DNA from: Sphaerosporella brunnea
Taxonomy: Eukaryota; Ascomycota; Pezizomycetes; Pezizales; Pyronemataceae
Assembly (NCBI GenBank): GCA_008704415.1
Contig: VXIS01000184.1
Span: 1 to 64,000, forward strand
DNA length: 64,000 nucleotides
Reading direction: 5' to 3'
Both the position numbers and the translations under genes were made by a program. Shown here piece after piece: positions 21,121-31,735 of the stretch. The notes beneath the pieces were generated by a model, which was not told the origin of the DNA, searched no databases, and saw only the letters and a program-made list of their open reading frames with translations. Positions within the stretch are counted from its first letter, which is position 1. Every line of letters starts with the position of its first letter.

Positions 21121-21334
21121 TGTTGAAGTATGGACGGGTTGAGATTGAGGCTTAGCCGAAGTGGAGGGATGGTGGTAAAAGCGATTGTATTATTATTTGC
21201 AGGCTAATCTAACTGCGTCTTATATGCATCTCATAGCTTTACTGGATATCACTCGGTGATATCCAACCCTAGTCATACCATCTCACTCGTCCTTCCCTCC
21301 TCACTCGTCCTGCCTAGAAAGCCGGTTTCCAACA
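21121..21334 (-). repeat. Copia 5' LTR
   Basis: 214 bp, TGTTGGAAACC...CTTCAACA on the minus strand. A GATATCACCGAGTGATATC palindrome lies near 21246-21264 (plus-strand numbering). Confidence 0.93.
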
Positions 21335-21339
21335 GCCGA

Positions 21340-21735
21340 CCCATTGCAATTTCGTTTCACGTATCAATCTCAACGCATAAACCAGCACAGACTCTGGCAA
21401 TCCAGGTTCCAAGTCACCTCAATTTCGATGAATGTTCGCAGTTAAACTCGGCAGCCGGAGACTTGAACTCCCGCGTGCATAAAAGCCAGCAAAGATATTG
21501 GGACCACAACAACGCCCTTTTCCCGCTGCAACCAGTTGCTGGTTGTTGAAAACAACTCGCGGACCGATAGCACTCCCAAAGTCGTGATTTCGATCGGCAG
21601 GAACTGATAGGGGTCGTGTGACGCGACGTGGGACCCAGATTGTGATGATCTTGTTGTCTGCGGCGTCCATTCGGGCAACAAATGGAAAACCTGAAAACGG
21701 AATAAAATACTAAACCAGCGGCTCCTGTTTGTGAA
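21340..21735. repeat. Outlying copy of the 9.2-11.3-kb decayed family
   Basis: 21500-21570 (GGGACCACAACAACGCCCTTT, GCGGACCGATAG) and 21640-21675 (GATCTTGTTGTCTGCGGCGTCC) match the two blocks of the tandem family in the same order but inverted spacing. The minus strand encodes MDAADNKIITIWVP against VDAADQEKAVVEIR of the tandem family. It lies beside the Copia insertion. Confidence 0.5.
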
Positions 21736-22066
21736 AGAGCTGAAGGTGATATTTCAGAGACTGCGTGCAACTGGGGAATACGCTGTCGCCCTGAGCGCGG
21801 TGGAGGATGAGGAGGACAAAGAGGATGATGATGAAGTACAGACGCGCCGGTGCGGCCGATTACGGGCCCATTTCCGACAATCCAATGGAGGAGGGTTCTG
21901 CTCACACAGCAAAGCGTCCAGTGAAAAAAAAGACATGGTGCATCAGGAGGAAATAGTTTCACCACTATGCTGGAACCAATTTTGTGCCCGCACTGTGGCC
22001 TACCATAAAAAGTCTTATCGCCACCTGCTCATCCACCGAGAAGCCTTTACGGGACAGCGGCAATAG
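21731..22066 (+). CDS. Hypothetical ORF, 111 codons
   Basis: Not recognised. It contains an acidic stretch (VEDEEDKEDDDEV, residues about 24-36) and a cysteine/histidine-poor tail with FCARTVAYHKKSYRHLLIHRE. The latter faintly recalls one half of a C2H2-type finger but lacks the first Cys pair. It has no clear start context and borders decayed repeats. It may be an exon remnant. Confidence 0.2.
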   Translation: MKELKVIFQRLRATGEYAVALSAVEDEEDKEDDDEVQTRRCGRLRAHFRQSNGGGFCSHSKASSEKKDMVHQEEIVSPLCWNQFCARTVAYHKKSYRHLLIHREAFTGQRQ

Positions 22067-23394
22067 ACCCGCACCTTGGAAACATTTGCAGAGTGCTTCG
22101 AACGTAGTAGCTTCGGCATAGCTGCTTCTCAAATATCACGGTGAGCGCGCCTCCTAGGATGTCTGCTTCAGATGGCACAGTAAAGGTAGTGTTGTGATTG
22201 TGCTTCTAAATACCGTGATGCCAGACGGACCCTGAAACGCACATCTACAAGCCCTGCGTGTAATATTCTTACGCCATCGCTGCATTCACAATCATCTGGG
22301 TCCTCCAATGCTGACTGTTACGTTTGACCGTTTTGCTTGACGACTGATCCGAGATAAGATGCGCAGTGTAAAACCACTAGGTTCACTAAACCGCGTACAA
22401 GGAAGATAGGCCAAACAGTAATCCTTTTCTAAGGAAAAGACACTTGTTGGGCGAAGAGCTTTCAAATACGGGATCGGTAAAGATTCGCTAATGGTACGAG
22501 TATATTCGTACCGAAGGGAAAATAAGATAAAGATGTCGAAACGAATATAGATTGTGTAAACGACAATATTGTTAAGGCTGAACCTCACAATATCCTAACG
22601 ATGATATCTGCTAACTCTGGTGGTCTCTGAACTTAAGGAGAATCTCGCGGGTTATATCCTGATGGATTCGCCTTTGAGCCTCAAAGTTGATTTCCAATCC
22701 TCGGACGAACAATTGCCCCGATTGCCACGTAAGGGTACCGAGCTTCTTTGACTAGCCAGGGATTATAGATAACCCCCACTCCAACTTGGACACTCTTCTG
22801 CAGCTATGGCGTGATCGAACGCGTAAGCTTTGATGCCCAGAATGCCCTATTGAAGTGCCGCAGTAGCTATGACGTGATGACCAATTACCGAAGTGACTTT
22901 GGTACTTATCAAGTCTTGTCACCGGTGCTCCCCTCATATACCCACCGGGTACGTTCCGGTATAACGGTCAGGCGCAACGTGATGTGAGTTATTTTGTACC
23001 CTGGAAAAAACTATTTTTCTATGAGAACCGGCAACTAACCACTTTTTGCCATATAACTCACGGTGAATAACCTGTGACAACTGCAAGGTGTTAGACCAAC
23101 ACAGTTGTCATTATTCATTTGTATGCGCACGAATGGTGAATTATTTTGTACCCTGGAAAAAACTACTTTTCTATGGGAACCGGCAACTAACTTCACCATC
23201 GCCATTATGACGTAAGTCTTGTAACTCTTAGGACAATTCCTAATAGAGTGGACTTATAGATGATTATACAGCCTCACTGTTGATAATCATCACCGTCAAT
23301 AAACCGTTATGTAGCCCTTAAGGTAATGTAGCCATAACTCGTAAGGGGGTACCAGAAATGGTACTGTGGGAGGTGGGTGTAACACGCAGATGAG
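22067..23394. other. AT-rich stretch, no supported gene; contains a 55-bp direct repeat
   Basis: No ORF above 100 codons and no motif. The only structure seen is the direct repeat annotated at 22985 and 23136. Confidence 0.5.
22985..23191. repeat. Direct repeat pair (about 55 bp, 151 bp apart)
   Basis: GTTATTTTGTACCCTGGAAAA with TTCTATGAGAACCGGCAACT at 22985-23040 recurs at 23136-23191 with about three changes. They could be the ends of a short element or a local duplication. No 5-bp flanking duplication was seen. Confidence 0.7.
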
Positions 23395-23695
23395 TGGTGT
23401 AGATAAGATTCATTGATAAGATGGCTAGATACGACCTGTTGATCGACGTAGATAAGATGCCCAGATAAGATCTGTCAATAATCTGTGTCGATAAGATGCG
23501 TATATACGATGTGTAGATAGGAGATGTAGATAAGATTGATAGATAACATGGGTAGCAAGATAAAATGTATAGATAAGATGGGTAGTAAGATAAGATCCGC
23601 AGATACGATGTGTAGATAGGAGATGTAGATAAGATGGGTGGATAAGATGGGGTGGAAGATAAGATGTACAGATAAGATTGGTTGTACGATACGAT
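23395..23695 (+). repeat. GATAAGATG minisatellite
   Basis: About 300 bp of degenerate 12-24-bp units read GTAGATAAGATG or GATAAGATGGGT. One strand contains dozens of GATA words. Frames on the minus strand stay open (IYTSYLRILS) only because of the repeat. It ends about 240 bp upstream of the kinase-like relic. Confidence 0.85.
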
Positions 23696-23935
23696 GCCAA
23701 GATACAATTGCTGACCAACATCGCATGTTGAGTCAGCCGCTGCTGTGGCAACGACCAACACCAGGTTTGTTGACATCGCATCAAACATCTCATCCACCAC
23801 CAGACACGACCTACCGCGACGACGCTACCAACCGCTCCTCATCGCCATACCATACACATCGCGCCTGCCGCCACGCCGCCGCAACTTTCTCCTCCCGCTT
23901 CGCCGCCAGCCAGCCGGAAACGCGCGCGAGACGAT

Positions 23936-24715
23936 GCCGCCGATCACGAACATCGCGCGAATCTGCGAAAACGTCCGCGCATCGCCTGCTCTGCGTCCCG
24001 CCGAAACCGAGTCCGCCGCGAAATATGCCAACCAGCGAACCAACGCGACGACGTGTTCACCGTCGTAACGCTACCTGTCATCCCGCCTCCCCCAGCTTCA
24101 CAGCGCCCCTACATCCTGATCCCTCGCCTCCCCAACTTCACCTGCACCTTCGTGCGCGAAATCCAAACCATCAAGGCCGCAGCGGTGCTCCTCGTTGCGC
24201 TCCCGAACTCGAATCATCGCATCCTGAAGCTATTCCCGCCACCACGGCCGTCCCGTCCCTGGGACCCTTTGCTGCGCGAATCCACCGGGTATGCCTCGCA
24301 GCGTCGCCTACGTCCCTTACTGCCACGGCTCGATCGAAATCATCTCGCTGCGCCGGCAGCTGCGGGCGTATCGCGCAGGGCCTTCAAGCAGCACAAACAC
24401 CTCCGCGGCCTACAGATCGACTTCATTCCCAACGCCACGACTCTGATGGCGACACCTGATCGGCTGGTGGAGCATCCGGCGCTGGTCGACGCCGTCATCG
24501 CTGGCCAGGAGCGGATCCATGAGGCGGGCGTGCTCCACCAGGATACGCTCCCGAGGAATATCATGGTTAATGCGCACGATCGCGGGTGGTGGATCGACTT
24601 TGGATCGGCCCTTTCCACGGCTACTCAAAGCATTGATCTGCGACAGTTTGAGGCGGAGCGTGAGGCGATGTGGGCGCTGCTGCTGCAGGATGTTGTCCGC
24701 TCTGCGCGGGAGTGA
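23936..24715 (+). pseudogene. Protein-kinase-like gene relic
   Basis: The C-terminal part reads RIHEAGVLHQDTLPRNIMVN and WWIDFGSAL. The HxD-x4-N catalytic loop and the DFG motif of the protein-kinase fold are both present. Upstream, RILKLF near 24230 could supply the ATP-binding Lys of beta-strand 3, and the block VIPPPP...RPYILIPRLPNFTC precedes it. Between about 24290 and 24390 the coding signal seems to move to another frame (VAYVPYCHGSIEIISLRRQL) and back. Another shift near 24045 separates a possible N-terminal exon (MPPITNIARICENV). Small fungal kinase-like proteins with this layout form large families of mostly unknown role. The indels suggest a recently decayed copy; introns are a less likely explanation. 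Confidence 0.6.
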
Positions 24716-26837
24716 AGGATTCCAGGGTGGTCGATTATTGGGGCATGAGTGACAACGACGTGGAGGCGGCGAGTCCGTCGAGCATTCGAGGTGGGAAGTA
24801 CGTGGACGGAGGAACAGCAGGACGGGGGCAGAGAAGGTTGGACCGGAGGATGAATTGAAACGACTGTATCATACGATGTTGGCGGGGACGTTCGGCGAAG
24901 GGGTACTCGAGCGATTGAATCTCAAAAAGAAACAAATAACGAAATACATGCACTCAGTGTTATGAGGGATTTGCCGCGCTTGATCCCCGCCTCCCATACT
25001 GTGCCGGCCCGACCGTCGTCATCTACCGGCTTGTACGGCATTTGTTAAGCCCGTTCATGCTCCTGACCACCATCACCAATACTGAGCAGCAGGTGGAATC
25101 TATAGCGGCCCCAAAGGAAGCGTCCGTCATACCCAGCATAGCATGAAAGCCGGTGACAGAAACTGAAACAAAAGCCATAAAGCCCTGCGCGTTTTGAATG
25201 AACGATTCCTCTCCGGTCCCATCCAGCATGACGCAATGTACACCGCGCTTTCGATGGAACAAAAGCAGACGACAACCCACCCTCCGGGTTTGCTGAAAAT
25301 GGCGAACACTGCAGGGCCGAAAGCGTCGAAATGCACTCGTTCATGTCATGAGGTGAATATCACCACCTTCATCCTGGTCTCGTCGTTTTCAGCAGTCGGC
25401 CGCCCACCCACAGCGTAGTGTCAACCCCTGATGCTGATGGCGGTGTTGGCAATGCTAAAGGCGGTCGTGGAACTGCAGCTTCAAGAGCTGCAAGATGACG
25501 AACGAGGGAACCTCATAGTTGCAATCCTTGAGCTGCAGCAGCCAAAGAAGCCGAGGCATACAGTGGCCTGTGTGAACGCCAGCCATGGGTGCACGAAGGT
25601 GATGAATACGATGGTCCCCAGTACCAGAGGACATGACCTGGCTGGAAACAACATCTCCAGCGTCGTTGATGAGATGCTGAATGACAACTTGACAGGAAGC
25701 CACGCTATGCGGATATCTAGTGCCGCCTACGCATCCTCAATCTCTGGTTGTAGAGCCATAGGTGGCTGCATACATGCGTGCGGGTGCAGCGATGCTGTAG
25801 ACAACCCAGTCTGTGAGGATATGCGGGATTGTTGACGCAGCGCGCCACATAAGCGTTGTAGAAATCCAATGATCCCTTCTGTAGGCTGCGATAAAACACC
25901 GGATCCGGATTGTCTACCCAAGACGCCGGAATGTGGAGATTAACAACACTGGGGAACTGCATGAAAGACTCTGTCACTAGGATTGACACACGTGGCGCCC
26001 GTTGTATTAAGGACACTCGGTGTAATAGCATATCCGCAAGAGAACGAACGACAAGAACAAACCAATCTTGGGGGCATCACCAGGCCATCAAATGAGGGTA
26101 CGCTAGCAAAGAACTTCGTACAAACCGTGATTTCTTTCATTCAAGTCCTGTTCCTGTATCTTGGCGGTTTTGGGCGCTTTCTGTGGCCTGCACGCAGGAA
26201 CCTTCGGTGGCGGTCACTGCAGCACCGAAGGTCACTTGCACCGCCAAGATCCTTGATGACAGAACCGGAGTTGACTGTATATGGCGGGTTCGCTTTCTGC
26301 ATTGAGAGGAACAATGCACAGTGCTCAGGTTGCCCCTCACGACGTGGTCTGCCGGGTGTTTTAAACATACCCTGACCGACGTGGTGTGGCCCTGGGGAAC
26401 CTATCAAAGTATGCGGATAGTTGTGTGAGAGCTTGATCATGCGGCTCGAACACGCCACGGCGGACACGTTAGCCAGAGCAAAACGTGGGGGACAAAGATC
26501 GATTACAGCGCCGTATGGCAAGGCTACAGGGTGACTTCCCAACAGGGGGCGCATCGCCATAGCGCCTGTTGGGGTGGCAGCATGCCCCGTGTTTCGCAAA
26601 CCATAGCCTGGACCCCTGATTGTGAGAAAATCCCCAGCAGATTCCGGTGGGAGAGAATAGTCATGATGAAAAAAGGCCGACCCGCGGATTGCCATTGCCC
26701 ACGCTCATGCGCTGGATAGGGGTTTTCGGCTTCTGTGGTCCTAATTCTTCTCACGCAGGGCATGAACAGCTTCTGTCGCGTAAGCCAACGCTTCTCCACA
26801 GGCGTAGGTGCGTGTGGAGAAATATGAGCGGCAATGA
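24716..26837. other. No supported gene
   Basis: Overlapping frames up to about 184 codons (26141-26695 minus) and 134 codons (25431-25835 plus) lack recognisable motifs. Part of the minus strand (25480-25690) would encode a hydrophobic stretch but lacks a consistent frame. I make no call. Confidence 0.4.
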
Positions 26838-27068
26838 ATTCTCACTCAGTCGGACCGGACCTGGTACTGGTTCATCACTCGGCCGGCGCTTGGCCGGGGT
26901 TCAGCACTCGCACAGCGCTTGGACGGGGTTCAGCACTCGCACAGCGCTTGGACGGGGTTCAGCGACCTGACGGGGCTTGGACGGGGTTCAGCACTCGGAC
27001 ACTCTTGGGACGGGGGACGTCGTCAGCACTCCACCGGGATTGATCACTCGGACGGGACCTGGACGGGA
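26838..27068 (+). repeat. Modular minisatellite array 6 (TTCAGCACTCG variant)
   Basis: The core GATCACTCG is replaced by TTCAGCACTCG. A 31-bp unit (GCACAGCGCTTGGACGGGG plus TTCAGCACTC) is repeated exactly twice near 26898-26960. The last unit returns to GATCACTCGGACGGGACC. Confidence 0.85.
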
Positions 27069-27215
27069 TCAGGGCTGCCAATAGACCGGCCAGTCCGGTT
27101 TTCGGCGCGGTCTGAACCCATTTGAATTATACGGGCTGTTCCAATCGAGGACCGTTTGGACCAGACATCTTGGAATAAGATCCAGGTGCCCACGGGTCCC
27201 GGATGGAGCGCGACA
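27069..27215 (+). repeat. Dispersed repeat, copy 1
   Basis: GACCGGCCAGTCCGG-TTT-G-GCG-GGTCTGAACC and the following GACCGTTTGGACCAGAC-TCTTGG-ATAAGATCCAGG resemble 36140-36275. Both follow repeat-rich DNA. No ends were identified. Confidence 0.55.
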
Positions 27216-27435
27216 GGTAGGTGGCTGCGGGGCCCGCCATGCACCTGAACTATCTACCATAGTTAAAGAACACCAGGGCATCAAGAAGAGGTCACCATTG
27301 GCCCAAAAAATCTACAATTGCTATCCCCAACAAGCACCGCTTGGATATCGATCCTCAAATGCCGGGTATTGTTCAGTTGGTGCGCTCGGAGGTTGCGGCA
27401 TTATCGGCAATAAGGAAATCGGCGAATAACCGGCA

Positions 27436-27945
27436 CCCCCCCGTCCGAATGATCGGCCCCGTCCATTGCAGCCCGTGCACCGAGTGATCAACCCCGTCCA
27501 CCGAGTGATCAACCCCGTCCATCGCAGGCCCGACCGAGTGATGAACCCTTTGCCCTGTTCGAGTGATCAACCCCGCCCCGTTCGAGTGAGCAACCATTTG
27601 ACCCGTCCGAGTGATCAACCCCGTCCATCGCAGCCCCGTCCACCGAGTGATCATTGCCGTCCATCTCAGCCACGTTCGAGTGATCGGACCTGTCCACGCC
27701 ACATTCCAGTGATCCGCCCCGTCCATCGCAGCCCCGTCCGAGTGATGAACACTTTGACCCGTGCGAGTGATCAGCCCCGTCCATCGCAGCCCCGTCCACC
27801 GAGCGATCAACCCTGTCCCTGGCATGTTCGAGTGATCAACCCTTTGACCCATCCGAGTGATCAAGCCCCGCCCATCGCAGCCCCGCCCACCGAGTGATCC
27901 ACCCTTTCACCCTTCCGAGTGATCAATCCCGTCCATCGCAGAGGC
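27436..27945 (-). repeat. Modular minisatellite array 7 (minus orientation)
   Basis: CCGAGTGATCAACCCCGTCC and CACCGAGTGATCAACCC modules occur, with TTTGACCCGTCCGAGTGATC variants, in the orientation opposite to array 6 only 370 bp away. Confidence 0.88.
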
Positions 27946-28648
27946 ACCGATCGGACGTTCAGACCTGGAGAGGGTTTCCCGGAACCTATCCGAGGCGCCA
28001 GGTGCACGCCCAGGCCGGACCCACATTGTGGGGCCCCATTTGCCCCACGGGCCTGCCCATCTATTGGCAGCCCTGCTTTAGATGATTGTTTTGATGTTTT
28101 GACAGTCGCAGGAGCCCTCTTCTGACGCAGCAGCGTGAGCGACAACTTTATATTCCACAGCTTTTGCTGTTATTCATCACAATCAACAGTCGCTAAATTT
28201 ATCTTTTCGTTGTTGGAGATCATCATGAGACCTGCGCTTCTGCAACAGCTCACCTAGCATGTCGGCTTTGTGAGATGATGTTCTTGTCTTTTCATTGTGT
28301 TTTTTTATCGGCCTATGCCGAGCATGCCGCCCCCAAACCTGCGAGAAGAGCAAGAGATCAGCGAATTTTTCTGTATCTACTGGTGTGCATAGGTAATGCC
28401 CTATGCGTTGGCCCTTGGTGTGCGTGGCAATTCATGGCTAACACGTAGGGCTGTGGAGGTTTTTTCCACACAAAGTGCGACTCATCCAGCCATCCTCGTT
28501 TCTCCCTGACAACAACTGCAAAAGGAATCTAGACTGTCGAAGCTCTTCGAACGACCTCCTCCGCAACATCGCGACGAGGCGTAGGTATCCCCCACATCCT
28601 GCTCCTGAATCTTAGCTAAATCAGCATCAGGCGGTATATCGACTCAAC
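27946..28648. other. No supported gene
   Basis: No ORF above 70 codons and no motif. 27950-28085 is GC-rich and may be a remnant related to 27069-27215. Confidence 0.4.
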
Positions 28649-29029
28649 ATGTACCAATCAAATCGCTTCAACCACATCACAACGCGTAGGAAGCATCGTC
28701 AACCTCATCGATTACGAATCTCAAAGAACATGTCACCTAAACTGAGTCAGAAATGCATTTTCGACGAGCCTGGTCTCGACCGTCGCACGGATATCATTTT
28801 GCACCAGTACATAAGGCGCGAGTATCTGTTTCGATATGGGCAGCAGAGCCGGGAGGCGTCCTGGTTCCGGCAACTGCCTCGGTCTGCAGCTGTTGAGACA
28901 GACCTCGTGTTACCCGTGGACTGGGACTCGGGTGCCCCTGTGGCTGCGCCGCCACCACCAGCTCCTCCGCCGCCCCGAAACACGGAGCTGTGTTATACAT
29001 GCCGCGTTTGGCGAACGCCAAACGGGTAG
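28649..29029 (+). CDS. Hypothetical ORF, 126 aa, proline-rich tail
   Basis: Not recognised. A basic N-terminal part (TTRRKHRQPHRLR) is followed by a Pro/Ala-rich stretch (VAAPPPPAPPPPRN, residues about 98-111) and CYTCRVWRT. The nucleotide sequence coding for the proline-rich part is duplicated at 29288-29385, outside the frame. That suggests local duplication and not a conserved protein. It may be a fragment. Confidence 0.25.
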   Translation: MYQSNRFNHITTRRKHRQPHRLRISKNMSPKLSQKCIFDEPGLDRRTDIILHQYIRREYLFRYGQQSREASWFRQLPRSAAVETDLVLPVDWDSGAPVAAPPPPAPPPPRNTELCYTCRVWRTPNG

Positions 29030-29385
29030 CGCTAACTTCCCTTGCTTCTCGGAACGTTGCACAGTCCAGCCTCGAGAGCGAGCCACCGGCAGCCGGGGCT
29101 GGAGCGGTTTGTCCGCCACCTCCGATGGGACTCGCTGTGTGTGCTGAGCGCCGTCAACAAGCAGTTCAACTAGCTCCTCTCCGAGGAGTATCATGCGACG
29201 TTCTCCCGTAAAGCACTGTCGCGTCGCCTCCCTCCCGATCTCCGCGGCCTCAAGAAAGAAGACGGGCCGCAACCCATCTCATTGTTGAGACGAACATCGT
29301 GTCGACCATGGACTGGGCCCTGAGCGCCCCTGTGGCTGCGCCGCAACCACCAGCTCCTCCGCCGCCGCCGCCGCCGCTCGGACGG
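28895..29385 (+). repeat. Direct repeat pair, about 95 bp, 390 bp apart
   Basis: 28905-28990 and 29295-29380 share GACTGGG-C--G-GCCCCTGTGGCTGCGCCGC and CACCAGCTCCTCCGCCGCC. The second copy has an expanded CCG triplet run. Confidence 0.7.
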
Positions 29386-31049
29386 ACCGCAGTTTATAAA
29401 TACCAGACCCCTCCTCGCCAAGAAAGTCATCACTAGCAGCAACACCACGGGTCTTGTGCGGCGCTGATGTCGTTCTTATATTCCGTGTGTGAAAGCATCA
29501 ACGCCATGATGGGATAGATAATGCATTTTTCACTCCATGGGCGGCAGCAGTGCCAAGGACCCCCATGGGCGCCCTAGTATGTCACCCCGTAAACACGCCT
29601 CACCGCGCACTGTGTTTGGCAGCCGCGATACCAATCCAGTGATGCAAACGAGCCGGTTCGAGAGGAGCCCAAGGGGTGGCTCGAGCAGGATCGTCAGTTT
29701 TACTGGCACGGATCGCGCGGCTCGAGCCAAAGCTCGAGCTGGTGGAGAGAAATCATATTTTGAGGCGGGAGCACGCGGGCAGGCGGCAGTTCATGGCCAT
29801 GTAGATTTTCTACTAGGTAGTTATCCCAGGATAGATCAGTCCGATACGTCTGACAGGCTCGAAGAGGAGTTGAGCGCTGCCTCGCCGTCTAAATCTACCC
29901 CCTCCGGCATATCATGGTCACTCTTGGTGGTTGCCCCCCTGACCCCCGCCTTTGGTAGAGCCTCCGGATCTTCGTACTCCCATTTTTCCCATGTGTTTAC
30001 TTCCATTTGCTTGAGCCAATGCTTGAGCAAAAACAGAGCGCTGCTCAACTCCTCTAGAAGCCGGTTGCGTTCCTTTGTGATAATACGGTGCGGCTAGCGG
30101 TCGGGGGAAGGGTGGCGGGTATACTTGAGGGCGCTGCGGCCACCGGCGAAACCTCGTTCCTTCTAGAAAGCTCGAGAGAAGTCCTGCTGAGCTCGAGCCC
30201 AAACATTTTATGCTCGAGCTGCTCGAGCACAAACAGATGTACCTTCGAGCCAGCTCTAGCTGGCTCGGCTGGTTTGCATCACTATTCCAATCGCCATATG
30301 ACCCGTTATCAGCAGTCTGCTCTTAGGGCAATATGTACAACCTCCTTACTTGATTCAATCACCTCCGGCGCCATACAATAAGACGTTGAAATCATTCAAG
30401 TGAGATGGTCTTCTTAAAACAGCAGTGCAATTGGTCACGCAAGATCAGCAAAGCTCATGGTTTTCTTTACAACATGAATTTTGCTTATCAGCCACGAAAG
30501 GTTAGCCAATTGTAACGGGGAGGGTCGGGAACAGGATGGAGGGGCCCAAGGTACTCGCGTACAGATGGGTGACGGACGGAGACAAGAATGAGAGCCGAGA
30601 CGAGATCAGGATGCGGGACGAGAGGTGCGACGCACGAAGTCTTCAAATTGGAACAGAGCTATTCCGATTGACATACGAGGTTCAGTGAGGAGGAAAGGCA
30701 ACAACAAAGCGGAGACGGAGTCCCATATATATATGTACATATAGACCACGCGACAATAGCCTGGGTGGAACCGTTGCGATACCGATCCTCCTCTCCCGAA
30801 AACCCGATATCCCATATCCCATTATCCCGTATCCCGAAGCCCCGACCCACGCGGTGATACGCATCGCGAAAGCGGTCGATAGCTTCCAGACCGTTGACCA
30901 GCTCGGCTGGCTCCCATTTCGGTTGATCGTAGCCGGTCCACATAACAAAAGATTGGAGCTTAGGCCATTGTCCGTGAAGTCGGGAGTCCAGTGTCCGATC
31001 GACGAACCACTCCTGCTCGCACTAAACCTCTACCGGAGGTGGCAGATCC
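29386..31049. other. No supported gene
   Basis: The largest frame (29537-30097 plus, 186 codons) is Ser/Arg-rich without motif. 29720-29740 and 30170-30260 carry repeated GCTCGAGC words. A TATATATATGTACATATA stretch lies near 30725. Confidence 0.4.
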
Positions 31050-31735
31050 CTTCGTTGATCACTCGGACCGGGCTGAGATGGACGGGTTTGATCACTTGGT
31101 GGACGGGGCTGCGATGGACGCAGTTGATCACTCGGACCGGTCAAAGGGTTGATCACTCGGACGGGGCTGCGATGGACGCGGCCGATCACTGGGTCGACGG
31201 GGCCGATCACTTGGTGGACGCCAGCGATCACTCGATGGACGGGCTGCGATGGACGTAGTTGATCAGGCGGACGGGGCGGCGATGGACGGGGCGGATCACG
31301 CGGTCGACGGGGCTGCCATGGACGGGGTTGATCACGCGGACGGGTCAAAGGGTTGATCACCCGGACGGGGCTGCGATGGACGGGTCTCATCACTCGGTGG
31401 ACGGGGCTGCAATAGACGGAGTTGTTCACTCGGTGGACGGGGCGGCCATGGACGGCGTTGATCACTCGGCGGACGGGTCTGATCACTCGGTGGACGGGGC
31501 GGCCATGGACGGGTTTGATCACTCGGTGGACGGGGCTGATCAATCGGTGGACGGGGCTGCGATGGACGGCGTTGATCACTCGGTGGACGAGGCTGCGATG
31601 GACGGGGTTGATCACGTGGACGGGTCAAACAGTTGATCACTCGGACGGGGCTGAGATAGGGGACGTTGATCACTCGAATGGGGCTGGAACGGGTTTGAGT
31701 ACTTGGGCGGGCTTGTTCATTCAGTTGATCACTCG
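31050..31735 (+). repeat. Modular minisatellite array 8 (best example of the grammar)
   Basis: About 21 consecutive units each start GATCAC(T)CG and fall into discrete lengths. 21 nt: GATCACTCGGTGGACGGGG plus CT. 25 nt: GATCACTCGGACGGGTCAAA plus GGGTT. 33 nt and 36 nt: the same heads plus GCGATGGACGGGGTT. Units are interchangeable along the array and not ordered by period. Confidence 0.92.

Larger units (their letters stand above)
16684..21334 (-). mobile_element. Ty1/Copia LTR retrotransposon, full length, inactive
   Basis: The LTRs are 16684-16898 and 21121-21334, bounded by TGT/ACA, with a perfect 5-bp duplication GCCGA (16679-16683, 21335-21339). Reading on the minus strand, a primer site GGTTATGAGCCC follows the 5' LTR and a polypurine tract AAAGAGGGGGGAG precedes the 3' LTR. 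Domain order is gag, protease, integrase, RT, RNase H, the Copia order. The LTRs differ by about three transitions and one indel in 214 bp, so insertion was fairly recent. Several stops and an integrase deletion still make it dead. Confidence 0.95.

Noticed and set aside
31050..31735. The TGATCACTCG arrays as CRISPR-like repeat-spacer arrays
   Set aside because: The inter-repeat parts are not unique spacers; the same few modules recur, and the genome is eukaryotic.
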